A model generated the notes under the pieces. That model did no database searches, was not told where the DNA came from, and saw only the letters and a program-made list of their open reading frames with translations. Below are positions 22,086 through 30,718 of a DNA stretch of 64,000 bases, in pieces; the stretch's first letter is position 1; every line of letters starts with the position of its first letter. This stretch comes from Nocardia takedensis NBRC 100417 (GTDB lineage: Bacteria; Actinomycetota; Actinomycetes; Mycobacteriales; Mycobacteriaceae), in assembly GCF_000308695.1 (NCBI RefSeq), contig NZ_BAGG01000002.1:1-64000 (forward strand), in the 5' to 3' direction. The position numbers were made by a program, and so were the translations under genes.

Positions 22086-24041
22086 GTGACAGAGCACGTC
22101 GAACAACTCGAGTTCCAGGCCGAGACCCATCAGCTGCTCGAGCTGATGATCCACTCGGTCTACTCCAACAAAGACACGTTCCTGCGGGAGCTGATCTCGA
22201 ACGCTTCCGACGCCCTGGACAAGCTACGGCTCGAATCCTTCAAGGACAAGGATCTCCAGGTCGACACCTCCGATCTGCACGTCGAGTTGGAGGTCGACAA
22301 GGACGCGCGGATCCTGACCGTCCGGGACAACGGCATCGGCATGTCCCGCGCCGAGGTGGTGGATCTGATCGGCACGCTGGCCAAATCGGGCACCGCCGAG
22401 CTGCGCAAGAAGCTCAACGAGGCGAAGTCCGAGGCCGCCGCGGAGGAGCTGATCGGCCAGTTCGGCATCGGCTTCTACTCCACCTTCATGGTCGCCGACA
22501 AGGTCGCGCTGACCACCCGCAAGGCGGGCGAGACGGAAGGCACCCGCTGGGAGTCCGAGGGCAAGTCCACGTACACGATCGAGACCGTGGACGACGCCCC
22601 GCAGGGCACCGCGGTCACCCTGCACCTCAAGCCCGCCGACGAGGACGACCACCTCTTCGACTACACGCTGGAGTGGAAGCTCCGCGAGATCGTCAAGAAG
22701 TACTCCGACTTCATCGCCTGGCCGGTGCGGATGAGCGTGGAGCGCACCGTCACCGAGGGCGAGGGCGAGGAACAGACCGAGAAGACGATCGTCGAGGAGC
22801 AGACGCTCAACTCGATGAAGGCGTTGTGGACCAGGCCCAAGAGCGAGGTCTCCGACGAGGAGTACAAGGAGTTCTACAAGCACGTCAGCCACGGCTGGGA
22901 CGAGCCGCTGGAGATCATCCCGCTCAAGGCCGAGGGCACCTTCGAATACCAGGCGCTGCTGTTCATCCCCTCGCACGCCCCGTTCGACCTGTTCACCCGC
23001 GAGCACAAGCGCGGCGTGCAGCTCTACGTCAAGCGGGTGTTCATCATGGACAACTGCGAGGAGCTGATGCCGGAGTACCTGCGCTTCGTCAAGGGCGTGG
23101 TGGACGCGCAGGATCTCTCGCTCAACGTCTCGCGCGAGATCCTCCAGCAGGACCGCCAGATCCAGATGATCCGCAAGCGGCTGGTCCGCAAGGTGCTCTC
23201 CACCGTCAAGGACATCCAGGGCGCCGAGGACAAGACGAACTACCAGACCTTCTGGAAGGAGTTCGGCCGCGTCCTGAAGGAGGGTCTGCTCTCCGATTTC
23301 GACAACCGCGAGACGTTGTTGCAGGTGTCCTCGTTCGCCTCGACCCATTCGGAGTCCGAGCCGACGACGCTGGCCGAGTACGTCGAGCGGATGGCCGAGG
23401 GCCAGGAGTCGATCTACTACATGACCGGCGAGAGCCGTCAGCAGATCGAGTCGTCCCCGCATATCGAGGCGTTCAAGGACAAGGGCCGCGAGGTGCTGAT
23501 CCTGACCGACCCGGTGGACGAGATGTGGGTCGGTTCGGTGACCGACTTCGAGGGCAAGCCGTTCCAGTCCATCGCCAAGGGCGAGGTGGATCTGGAGACC
23601 GAGGAGGAGAAGAAGGCCTCCGAGGCGCTGCGCGAACAGCAGGACAAGGATTTCGCGGACGTGCTCGGCTGGCTGGGCAAGACGCTGGAGGACAGCGTCA
23701 AGGAGGTGCGCCTGACCAGCAGGCTCACCACTTCGCCCGCGTGCCTGGTCGGTGACGTCTACGACTTCACCCCGATGCTCGAGCGCATGTACCGGGCCTC
23801 GGGGCAGGCTGTGCCGGAGAGCAAGCGCATCCTGGAGCTGAATCCGACGCATCCGCTGGTCACCGGCCTGCGTGAGGCGTACTTCAGCCGTAAGGAGGAC
23901 GCCGACGCGGACAAGGTTCCTGAGTTGTCCGAGACGGCGGAGCTGCTCTACGGCACCGCGGTGCTGGCCGAGGGCGGTGAGTTGAAGGATCCGGCGCGTT
24001 TCGCCCACATCCTGACCGATCGCCTGACCCGCACGCTCTGA
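22086..24041 (+). CDS. htpG: Molecular chaperone HtpG (Hsp90)
   Basis: The 651-residue protein shows the GHKL ATPase motifs in order: ELISNASDALDKLR (about 36-50), DNGIGM (about 80-86) and GQFGIGFYS (about 127-136). The middle domain (about 230-500) and C-terminal dimer domain (about 520-640) follow. HtpG folds client proteins in the cytoplasm with ATP. The GTG start at 22086 is set by homology (TEHVEQLEFQAETHQLL). A TAATAT -10 (22074-22079) six bases upstream suggests a leaderless transcript. A strong hairpin follows the stop. Confidence 0.97.
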   Translation: MTEHVEQLEFQAETHQLLELMIHSVYSNKDTFLRELISNASDALDKLRLESFKDKDLQVDTSDLHVELEVDKDARILTVRDNGIGMSRAEVVDLIGTLAKSGTAELRKKLNEAKSEAAAEELIGQFGIGFYSTFMVADKVALTTRKAGETEGTRWESEGKSTYTIETVDDAPQGTAVTLHLKPADEDDHLFDYTLEWKLREIVKKYSDFIAWPVRMSVERTVTEGEGEEQTEKTIVEEQTLNSMKALWTRPKSEVSDEEYKEFYKHVSHGWDEPLEIIPLKAEGTFEYQALLFIPSHAPFDLFTREHKRGVQLYVKRVFIMDNCEELMPEYLRFVKGVVDAQDLSLNVSREILQQDRQIQMIRKRLVRKVLSTVKDIQGAEDKTNYQTFWKEFGRVLKEGLLSDFDNRETLLQVSSFASTHSESEPTTLAEYVERMAEGQESIYYMTGESRQQIESSPHIEAFKDKGREVLILTDPVDEMWVGSVTDFEGKPFQSIAKGEVDLETEEEKKASEALREQQDKDFADVLGWLGKTLEDSVKEVRLTSRLTTSPACLVGDVYDFTPMLERMYRASGQAVPESKRILELNPTHPLVTGLREAYFSRKEDADADKVPELSETAELLYGTAVLAEGGELKDPARFAHILTDRLTRTL

Positions 24042-24047
24042 CGCGGG

Positions 24048-24087
24048 GTTCGGGGGTCGCCGCCCGACCGGCCGTCGACCCCCGAAC
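24048..24087 (+). terminator. Hairpin terminator after htpG
   Basis: A perfect 12-bp stem (24048-24059 with 24076-24087) with a 16-base GC-rich loop begins seven bases after the htpG stop. There is no T tract, as is common for actinobacterial terminators. Confidence 0.7.
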
Positions 24088-24219
24088 ACCACCGCCGAAA
24101 CCGTCCGGTCTATTACGATCTTCGAAGGCATTCGGCCACAGCGGTATTCGCCCCCGTTTCCGGGTTTGCGGGGCGATCGCGCGCGTAGCCTGATGCGGTC
24201 GAAAGGATCGTCGAGAACC

Positions 24220-25041
24220 ATGTCCGCACACCACCCCTACGCCGCGGCCGACCTGTGGGATCTCGTCGCGGACGGCTACGCGGAGTTCGCGCCGACGATC
24301 ATGCGGCCCTTCGCCTCGCACGCGCTCGAGGTGGCCGGTCCCGCCGCGGACGCGCGGATCGTCGACGTGGCCGCGGGCAGTGGAGTGCTGACGTTGCGCG
24401 CCGCCGGTCAGGTCGCCTCGGTGCACGCCGTCGACATCTCCGAGCGGATGCTCGCGCGATTGCGGGCCGCGGTGCGCACCGCCGACCTGGACAACGTGAC
24501 GGTCGACCGCGCCGACGGGGAAGCGCTGCCGTTCGACACCAACACCTTCGACGCCGCGTTCTCGCTGTTCGGCCTGATGTTCTTCCGCGATCGCGGCGCG
24601 GGTTTCGCCGAGTTGTTCCGGGTGCTGCGGCCCGGCGGGGTCGCGGTGGTGTCGAGTTGGGCGCCGATCGCGGACTCCCCGCTGATGATGATGATGTTCG
24701 AGGCCAACGCCGCGGCCGACCCCGATCTCCAGGAACCGCAGCCCGACTTCCTGAGCCTGGAGAATCCGGAGGTCTTCGCCGGGGAGATGCGCGCGGCCGG
24801 CTTCGCGGGGGTCACCATCCAGCGGCACACGGCGGCGATCTCCTTCGACAACTCCGAGGAGTTCTGGGAGACGATGGTGCTGGGCAGCGCGTCGATGCAA
24901 TGGCTGCGCCGCGAGTGCGGAGAACGTCTCTGGGCCGAGCGGTCGCGCACGATGCGCGCCTACCTGGACGAGGTCTACCGGCCGCACCGGCCGTTGACGA
25001 CCACGGCCTTCCTCGGCATCGGCCACAAACCGCGCCTCTGA
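24220..25041 (+). CDS. Class I SAM-dependent methyltransferase (UbiE-like)
   Basis: The 273-residue protein has motif I IVDVAAGSGVLTLRAAG (about 47-63), motif II/III segments (VDISERMLARLR, DGEALPF and FDAAFSLFGLMFF, about 110-118) and the LRVLRPGGVAVVSSW strand. These are typical of Methyltransf_11 enzymes that methylate small molecules. The C-terminal half lacks a family signature, so the substrate is unknown. ATG at 24220 is preferred over an upstream ATG because GAAAGGA lies about ten bases before it. The gene is convergent with the SDR gene and shares a terminator with it. Confidence 0.88.
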   Translation: MSAHHPYAAADLWDLVADGYAEFAPTIMRPFASHALEVAGPAADARIVDVAAGSGVLTLRAAGQVASVHAVDISERMLARLRAAVRTADLDNVTVDRADGEALPFDTNTFDAAFSLFGLMFFRDRGAGFAELFRVLRPGGVAVVSSWAPIADSPLMMMMFEANAAADPDLQEPQPDFLSLENPEVFAGEMRAAGFAGVTIQRHTAAISFDNSEEFWETMVLGSASMQWLRRECGERLWAERSRTMRAYLDEVYRPHRPLTTTAFLGIGHKPRL

Positions 25042-25060
25042 CTCCCGACCCCGGAGACGA

Positions 25061-25095
25061 CGACGCTCCCTCGCCCGGGGGACGAGGGAGCGTCG
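25061..25095. terminator. Bidirectional terminator between methyltransferase and SDR genes
   Basis: A perfect 13-bp stem (25061-25073 with 25083-25095) with a nine-base loop lies in the 68-bp gap between two convergent genes. Confidence 0.82.
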
Positions 25096-25109
25096 AGAGG
25101 GTGCGGAGA

Positions 25110-25877
25110 TTACCGCGGCGCCATGCGCAGCGCGCCGTCCATGCGGAAGGTCTCGCCGTTGAGGTAGTCGTGCTCGACGATGTACTGCGAGAGCTGAGCG
25201 TACTCGTCGGGGCGACCCAGGCGCGACGGGAACGGCACGCCGGCCTCGAGGCCCTTGCGGTAATCCTCGGTGACGCCGGCCAGCATCGGGGTGTCGATGA
25301 TGCCGGGGGCGATGGTGTTGACGCGGATGCCGAACTGGGCGAGGTCACGCGCGGCCGGAACGGTCATGCCGTGCACGCCGCCCTTGGAGGCCGAGTAGGC
25401 GATCTGGCCGATCTGGCCCTCGAAGGCCGCGACCGAGGCGGTGTTGATGATCACGCCGCGCTGGCCGTACTCGTCGACGGCTTCGGTCTTGGCGATCGCG
25501 TCGGCGGCCAGGCGCATCACGTTGAAGGTGCCCAGCAGGTTGACGGTGATGACCGTGCGGAACAGTTCCAGGTCGTGCGGGCCGTTCTTGGACAGGATGC
25601 GACCCGCCCAGCCGACACCCGCGCAGTTGACGACGATGCGCAGCGGCGCGCCGGATTCGACGACCTTGGCGACCGCGGCGGCCACCTCGTCGTTGCTGGT
25701 CACATCGGCCGGGATCAGGGTGACACCCTCGGGCACGTTGTCGCCCGCGCGCTCGATGGACTGCGGCACGTCGAGGCCGAAGACGGTGGCGCCGAGGTCG
25801 GCGAAGCGCTTGGCGGTGGCGGCGCCGAGGCCGGACGCGCCTCCGGTGACAATGGCGGCGGAACCCGAAATCTCCAC
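25110..25877 (-). CDS. SDR oxidoreductase, 3-hydroxyacyl-CoA dehydrogenase type-2-like
   Basis: The 255-residue protein is a classical short-chain dehydrogenase: cofactor motif TGGASGLG (about 9-16), NCAGVG in the middle, catalytic Ser in NTASVAAFEG, and YSASKGG (Tyr and Lys of the active site, about 165). The C-terminal RLGRPDEYA and NGETFRMDGALRM match the HSD10 / 3-hydroxyacyl-CoA dehydrogenase type. The likely reaction is NAD-linked oxidation of 3-hydroxyacyl-CoA or hydroxysteroid in fatty-acid or sterol breakdown. GTG at 25877 is preferred, with GAGAGGA upstream, over longer in-frame starts. Confidence 0.9.
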   Translation of the reverse strand: MEISGSAAIVTGGASGLGAATAKRFADLGATVFGLDVPQSIERAGDNVPEGVTLIPADVTSNDEVAAAVAKVVESGAPLRIVVNCAGVGWAGRILSKNGPHDLELFRTVITVNLLGTFNVMRLAADAIAKTEAVDEYGQRGVIINTASVAAFEGQIGQIAYSASKGGVHGMTVPAARDLAQFGIRVNTIAPGIIDTPMLAGVTEDYRKGLEAGVPFPSRLGRPDEYAQLSQYIVEHDYLNGETFRMDGALRMAPR

Positions 25878-25994
25878 GATGGTCCTCTCGTTCGTGACAG
25901 CCAGTTGGCCTATCGTCAATTGCACCCTAACCAATCGATCATGAGAAGCCGATGAGGGCTCCCTCTCACTCCGGTACCGAACCGGCTTTATTTG

Positions 25995-26010
25995 CGAACA
26001 CGGATGTTCG
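25995..26010. promoter_or_regulatory. Inverted repeat (CGAACA-N4-TGTTCG) in the SDR promoter
   Basis: The arms 25995-26000 and 26005-26010 are exact inverted copies. A TATCGT -10 (26018-26023) lies six bases before the ATG of the SDR gene at 26030, so the site covers the -35 region of a leaderless promoter. A TetR-family gene follows in the same direction, making it the likely binder (inference). Confidence 0.55.
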
Positions 26011-26029
26011 TTGGTGGTATCGTCGACCC

Positions 26030-26908
26030 ATGAAACTGTGGGCCGTGCCCGACGTCGCAGGCCGCAAGGTGTTGATCACCGGGGCCGCACGGGGGATCGG
26101 AGCGGCACTCGCCCGGCAACTGCACGCGCACGGGGCCTCGGTCGCGCTGCTCGGCATCGAACCCGAACTCCTCGCCGAGGTCGCCGCCGACTGCGGCGAC
26201 GCGCCCTGGCGCTACTGCGACGTCGGCGACCACGCGCAGGTCGAACGCGTCGTGGAGACACTGGTCGCCGAACTCGGCGGACTCGACGTCGTCGTGGCCA
26301 ACGCCGGCGTCGCCCGCCAACTGGCGCTGCTCGGCGGCGACCCGACCGTCATGGAACAGATGCTCGCGGTCAACGTGCTCGGCGTCTACTACACGCTGCG
26401 CGCCGCGGGCCCGTACATCTCGCATCCGCGCGGCTACGCCTTGGTGGTCTCCTCGCTGGCCGCCTCGGTCAACCTGCCGTTGGCGGGCGCCTACAGCGCC
26501 TCCAAAGCCGCCGCGGAGACCCTCGGGCACACGCTGCGCCACGAACTGCGGCACACCGGCGCGAAGGTCGGCGTCGGCTATTTCGCCGAACTCGACACCG
26601 AGATGACCTCGCGCGGTTTCGGCACCGCCGCGGCGCACGCTATTCTCGGCCGCTCCACCGTCTCCGGCGTCGCACCCCTCGCCCCGGCCATCGACGGCAT
26701 CGAACGGGCGATCGCGCGTCGTCGCCGCCAGGTCGTCTCGCCCTGGTGGGTCGCCGCGGTCCTGCCCTTCCGAGCCGTCGCGCAGTGTCTTGTCGACTTC
26801 ACCCTGCGCAGGGGCGTCGCCGAGGCGCTGGAGATCGCCCGTGCCGAAGACGCACCCTTCACGACAGACCAACCGGTACGAAAGCGCAGAATGGAACGGC
26901 CGGCGTAG
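26030..26908 (+). CDS. SDR family oxidoreductase
   Basis: The 292-residue enzyme has TGAARGIGAALA (about 16-27) for NAD(P) binding, VVANAGVAR (about 87), catalytic SSLAASVNLPLAGAYSASKAA (Tyr and Lys near 162-166) and a basic C-terminal half including ARRRRQVVSPWW. The longer C-terminus resembles mycobacterial membrane-associated SDRs of lipid metabolism. ATG at 26030 is set by the leaderless promoter. The TetR gene begins 24 bases after its stop, so the pair is likely an autoregulated operon. The substrate is unknown. Confidence 0.88.
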   Translation: MKLWAVPDVAGRKVLITGAARGIGAALARQLHAHGASVALLGIEPELLAEVAADCGDAPWRYCDVGDHAQVERVVETLVAELGGLDVVVANAGVARQLALLGGDPTVMEQMLAVNVLGVYYTLRAAGPYISHPRGYALVVSSLAASVNLPLAGAYSASKAAAETLGHTLRHELRHTGAKVGVGYFAELDTEMTSRGFGTAAAHAILGRSTVSGVAPLAPAIDGIERAIARRRRQVVSPWWVAAVLPFRAVAQCLVDFTLRRGVAEALEIARAEDAPFTTDQPVRKRRMERPA

Positions 26909-26932
26909 TACCCGAGATATCCGGAGCCACGT

Positions 26933-27592
26933 ATGACCGAAACCGCAGGCGCGCACCGTCAACTCCCGCGCGGCCGTCACGGACTGCCGAGGGAACAGGT
27001 GGTCGCCTCGCAGCGGGAGCGGATTCTGACCGCGCTGGCCGACGCCATGGCCGAGAGCGGATACGTCGGGACCTCGGTCGCCGCCGTCCTCAAACGCGCG
27101 GGCGTCTCCCGCGAAACCTTCTACGAGCAGTTCCGCTCCAAGGAGGACTGCTTCGAGGCCGCGTTCGAACGCGCGGTCGCGGGGATCGTCGCCAAGATCG
27201 CCGCCGCCTCCGACGAGGTCGAGGCGCCCTCCGGCGCGCCCGTCGCGGCCGAGCGCATGGCCCGCATCCTCGACGCCTACTTCGAGGGACTGCTCGAGGA
27301 ACCCGCCTACGCCCGGCTCTACCTGGTCGAGGTGTACGCGGTGGGGGCCAAGGCGGTCGCGCGCCGCGCGGCGTTGCAGGCGTCGTTCGTGGACGTCATC
27401 GCCGAAGCCCTGGACGCGCGCAGCGACGCCCAGCGCTTCGCGTGCGTGAGCTACGCCGCCGCGGTGGGCGCGATGGCCACCGCCAAGATCGCCGCCGACG
27501 ATCTGGACGGCCTGCTCGCGTTGAAGGAACCCCTGCTGGCGATGGTCCTGCGCAGCGGCGACTTCTACGGCGAGGGAATGCTGCTCACCTGA
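26933..27592 (+). CDS. TetR/AcrR-family transcriptional regulator
   Basis: The 219-residue protein has the TetR N-terminal HTH (about 25-70: ILTALADAMAESGYVGTSVAAVLKRAGVSRETFYEQFRSKEDCFEAAF) followed by a helical ligand domain. It probably represses the SDR gene just upstream, whose promoter carries an inverted repeat; this is inference from position. ATG at 26933 is taken as the start. It overlaps the convergent GDT1-type gene by eight bases at the 3' end. Confidence 0.92.
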   Translation: MTETAGAHRQLPRGRHGLPREQVVASQRERILTALADAMAESGYVGTSVAAVLKRAGVSRETFYEQFRSKEDCFEAAFERAVAGIVAKIAAASDEVEAPSGAPVAAERMARILDAYFEGLLEEPAYARLYLVEVYAVGAKAVARRAALQASFVDVIAEALDARSDAQRFACVSYAAAVGAMATAKIAADDLDGLLALKEPLLAMVLRSGDFYGEGMLLT

Positions 27593-28289
27593 GGTGGGTC
27601 TGCGGTTCGGGAACCTCGGCGGCGGGACGGGCGCGTCCGCGCACGGCGAGTGCTACGCCCGCCACGGCCGGAATCAGCAGGGCGGAGCCCGCAGCCGCCG
27701 CGAGGGCCAGATCCGGCAGCGCGGCCGTCAGCAGGGTCAGCGCGCCGAAGTACAGGAACAGCAGACCCGCGCAGATCCCGATGACCCGCTCCGGCAGATG
27801 CTTGCCGACCAGGATGCCGAGACCGATGGCGAGCGCGTCGGCGGCGACCATGCCGATCGTGGAGCCGAGCCACACCCCGAACCAGTTGTTGTCGGTGGCC
27901 AGCGCGGCGGTCGCGAACATGGTCCGATCGCCGAGTTCGGCCAGCAGAAACGCCGACAGCACCACGAAGTAGGGGGCGCGGTTCGAGCGGGCGGGCGGGG
28001 CGTCTTCGTCCTCGTCGGCGGGACCGAAGTGCTCGCGCAGGGTCCACACGCCGACCGCGAGGAACAGCAGCGCGGCCACCAGCGCGATCGCCCTGGTCGG
28101 CAGTGCCGCGCCGAGGAAATGACCGACGCCGACGGAGATGATGTGCACCGCCGCGGTCGCGGTGGCGATACCGCCGAGCACCACCCACCACCGATAGCGC
28201 AGCGCGAACGTCAACGCCATGAGCTGGGATTTGTCGCCCAGTTCGGCGAGGAAGACGATCCCGATGGCGAGCAGAATCGTGGCGGTCAT
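27585..28289 (-). CDS. TMEM165/GDT1-family membrane cation (probably Mn2+) transporter
   Basis: The 234-residue membrane protein has six or seven helices and the two family signatures E-x-G-D-K/R-S/T: ELGDKSQ (about 16-22) and ELGDRTM (about 118-124), which carry the cation. A charged loop (DEDEDAPPARSN) separates the repeats. Bacterial members export Mn2+ (or Ca2+), so the neighbourhood of sodA is suggestive. I looked for the yybP-ykoY manganese riboswitch upstream and did not find its core. A short dyad TCAGGTAACCCTGA (28430-28443) lies about 140 bases before the start. Confidence 0.88.
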   Translation of the reverse strand: MTATILLAIGIVFLAELGDKSQLMALTFALRYRWWVVLGGIATATAAVHIISVGVGHFLGAALPTRAIALVAALLFLAVGVWTLREHFGPADEDEDAPPARSNRAPYFVVLSAFLLAELGDRTMFATAALATDNNWFGVWLGSTIGMVAADALAIGLGILVGKHLPERVIGICAGLLFLYFGALTLLTAALPDLALAAAAGSALLIPAVAGVALAVRGRARPAAEVPEPQTHLR

Positions 28290-28476
28290 CGGTGGGTCTC
28301 CAGAGATCGGCGTGGCGGGGTCGGTCCCCGTCGTCGCGACCGACTCTACCGGCGACGATGCGCTCTGCCAAGCGCGTCGTTCTCGAAAGTGTCACCGCCA
28401 CAATAAGTTTGGCGATCCACGTCAAAAGTTCAGGTAACCCTGACTCGATGGTGCGGCTGGGTGGGCGCACAGAGTT

Positions 28477-28509
28477 CGGCCCCCGGCGCCGACCGGCACC
28501 GGGGGACGA
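28477..28509 (-). terminator. Hairpin after the 175-residue gene
   Basis: GC-rich complementary segments (around CCCCGG and CCGGGG) form a hairpin just downstream of the stop at 28530 on the minus strand. The stem has small mismatches and no T tract. Confidence 0.45.
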
Positions 28510-28529
28510 AATTCGGAGATCCGCGCTGC

Positions 28530-29057
28530 TCAGGCGGCCAAGAGCATGGCCAGCACGGCCGTGTCGGGATCGCTGATCGGGTCCAGGCCCACCCGGCTGA
28601 CCAGGGAGGTCACCGTGCCGTCGGACTCCGCCTCGGCCCACGCCGCGCGATGCTCCAACCCCAGATGCGGCACACCCGGCAACAGCACGCACCCCGAGGC
28701 CGCGCCCGTGCACTCGGGCAGCGACGGGCGGGTCTCCGACGGCGGATGCAGCATCAGCAGCGCGGCGGGCACGTGCTCGGCGAAGCGGCCCGGCGCGAGC
28801 GCCTCCTCGCCCAGGACCGTGCCCTCGGCCATGACCAGCCCCACCGTGCCCGGCATCGGCTCGTCCGGCAATTCCTCGCGGACGCCGAAGACCGTGGTCG
28901 TGGTGAGCAGGCCGGGCAGCGTGGCCACCCGCACCGCGAGCACCAGGACCTGCGCCCATTCCTTGGTGGTGTCCGGCCACCGGCCGGAGATGACGAATCC
29001 GCGCAGCGATCCTCGCGCGTGGAACGGTGTGATCCCGATGGGTTCGTTCGCCCGCAT
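28530..29057 (-). CDS. Conserved hypothetical protein next to sodA
   Basis: The 175-residue protein starts MRANEPIGITPFHARGSLRG with GGGAGG five bases upstream of ATG 29057. It contains short conserved-looking segments (VISGRWPDTTKEWAQVLVLAVRVA; GTVGLVMAEGTVLGEEAL) but no motif I can name. In M. tuberculosis a hypothetical gene of similar size (Rv3847) follows sodA, which may be the homologue (from memory). It lacks membrane helices and a signal peptide. A role in oxidative or metal stress would be only a guess from position. Confidence 0.75.
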   Translation of the reverse strand: MRANEPIGITPFHARGSLRGFVISGRWPDTTKEWAQVLVLAVRVATLPGLLTTTTVFGVREELPDEPMPGTVGLVMAEGTVLGEEALAPGRFAEHVPAALLMLHPPSETRPSLPECTGAASGCVLLPGVPHLGLEHRAAWAEAESDGTVTSLVSRVGLDPISDPDTAVLAMLLAA

Positions 29058-29183
29058 GATGCCTCCCGTCAGGGAACCGGGGGCGGCTCTGCCCGTCCTC
29101 GAACTGTGGAATCCGACAATGACCCATGGATCACCTGGCACACAAGTACCAGAGAGTGCCGGCGGTCGGGCTCGGGAAACGAG

Positions 29184-29222
29184 CGAGCCCCGACCCCCGC
29201 GTGACGCGGTGACCGGGGCTCG
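29184..29222 (-). terminator. Terminator after sodA
   Basis: CGAGCCCCG (29184-29192) pairs with CGGGGCTCG (29214-29222) around an inner GC-rich loop. It lies just after the sodA stop on the minus strand. Confidence 0.65.
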
Positions 29223-29237
29223 AGCGGAAGGGTCGGC

Positions 29238-29861
29238 TCAGCCGAAGATCAGACCCTTGCCCTGGCTGACGGCGCGGGCGAAACGCTCCTGCACGTCCTC
29301 CCAGTTGACGACGTTCCAGAACGCGGTCACGTAGTCGGCCTTGACGTTCTTGTACTGCAGGTAGAAGGCGTGCTCCCACATGTCGACCTGCAGCAGCGGG
29401 ATGATGCCCAGCGGGACGTTGGCCTGCTGGTCGTAGAGCTGGAAGGTCAGCAGCTTCTGGGCGAGGGTGTCGTAGCCGAGCACCGCCCAGCCCGAGCCCT
29501 GCAGTCCGTTGGCCGCGGCGGTGAACTGCGCGCGGAACTTGTCGAACGAGCCGAACTGGTCGTCGATGGCCGCGGCGAGCTCGCCGACCGGCTTGTCGCC
29601 ACCGTTGGGGGAGAGGTTCTTCCACCAGATCGAGTGGTTCACGTGACCACCGAGGTGGAAGGCGAGGTTCTTCTCGTTGAGGAAGATGGCGGCGTGATCG
29701 CCGGCCTCGCGAGCCGCTTCCAGCTTCTCGAGGGCGGTGTTCACACCCGCGACGTAGGCGGCGTGGTGCTTGGAATGATGAATTTCGTTGATCTGCCCGG
29801 AGATATGAGGCTCCAGGGCGCTGTAGTCGTAATCCAGATCTGGCAGCGTGTACTCAGCCAC
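29238..29861 (-). CDS. sodA: Superoxide dismutase (Fe/Mn family)
   Basis: The 207-residue enzyme converts superoxide to hydrogen peroxide and oxygen. It shows the alpha-hairpin with [10 protein letters not shown] (metal His near 27), [10 protein letters not shown] (His near 75), and the C-terminal [14 protein letters not shown] that supplies Asp and His ligands. The N-terminus [22 protein letters not shown] matches mycobacterial SodA, whose start is also GTG, so GTG 29861 with GAAGGGA upstream is chosen over the longer in-frame extension. No signal peptide is seen; homologues are exported by other means. Iron versus manganese cannot be decided here. Confidence 0.97.
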   Translation of the reverse strand: MAEYTLPDLDYDYSALEPHISGQINEIHHSKHHAAYVAGVNTALEKLEAAREAGDHAAIFLNEKNLAFHLGGHVNHSIWWKNLSPNGGDKPVGELAAAIDDQFGSFDKFRAQFTAAANGLQGSGWAVLGYDTLAQKLLTFQLYDQQANVPLGIIPLLQVDMWEHAFYLQYKNVKADYVTAFWNVVNWEDVQERFARAVSQGKGLIFG

Positions 29862-30106
29862 GATGTCCCTTCCTATGTCGGGCTGGATGCGCCCGGACTC
29901 TCCGACACACCCAACCATCATTCGTACACCCGCTGGGTCCAACCCGGTCCCGAGCCCCCGCATTCCGACATACCCCCGTTTTCCCGGCATATCGGAACCG
30001 ATTGCGGCGGTGTGATCCTCGAACGGACCCCGCGCGTGTTCGATCGAACCATCTCGACCACCGGTCGGCCACCGGGCCCGCGCGGGTGTCGCGGGGCGGG
30101 GCCGAC

Positions 30107-30718
30107 TCAGAGCGGCGGGGTGATCCCGGGGCGGATGGTCCGCGGATCGCCCGCGTCGTGGGCCTCCCACCAGCGCACACCGCCCGCGATGAAATCGGCC
30201 AGCGCGATCTCGCGGCCCTCGGCGTCGTGGATCGTCATGGTGTCGAACCACACCCGCACATCCAGTTCGCGCGGGTCGATGCCTTCTTCTTGGGAGAACT
30301 CGATGACGTGCGGGCAGATGTGGTCGTCGAAGCGGGCGTCGAAGCTCAGCAGTTCCCGCCACAGCGCCCACCCGCTGTCGTCCAGGTCGACGAATTCCCA
30401 GCCGTGCAGTCGGCCGCCGCCGAAACTGCGCACGGCTTCGTCGAGGCCGTCGAGTTCCAGGGGCAGGACGCGGGCGTCCACGTCGTCCCAGCGGTGTTCG
30501 CGCAGCGAGGCGGCGATCCGGCCGACGCCGCCCAGGCTCAACGTGACTTTGGCGTCGTGGCCCGGCAGCGCGTCGCCGGGCAGTGTCAGCACCTCGAGGT
30601 CGAGTCGGAACGCGCGTGCGCCGACGTCGACCCGCAGTCCGCGGCAGGTCGCCTCGGAGAGCGCGGTGTTGAGTCCGATGGTGTCCGATCCGTCGAGTAA
30701 CCCCCTGCTGACGTTCAT
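30107..30718 (-). CDS. Hypothetical protein
   Basis: The 203-residue protein ([22 protein letters not shown]) is acidic, without signal peptide or membrane helix. It reads as a beta-rich fold with repeated polar strands and Trp-rich patches ([25 protein letters not shown]). Codon usage fits its neighbours. I recognise no family. It is separated from sodA by 245 bases and from the DnaA-box gap upstream, so it is probably transcribed alone. Confidence 0.7.
   Translation of the reverse strand: MNVSRGLLDGSDTIGLNTALSEATCRGLRVDVGARAFRLDLEVLTLPGDALPGHDAKVTLSLGGVGRIAASLREHRWDDVDARVLPLELDGLDEAVRSFGGGRLHGWEFVDLDDSGWALWRELLSFDARFDDHICPHVIEFSQEEGIDPRELDVRVWFDTMTIHDAEGREIALADFIAGGVRWWEAHDAGDPRTIRPGITPPL

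Noticed and set aside
28290..28529. yybP-ykoY manganese riboswitch upstream of the GDT1-type gene
   Set aside because: I checked the leader on the minus strand and found neither the conserved core nor the expected helices.
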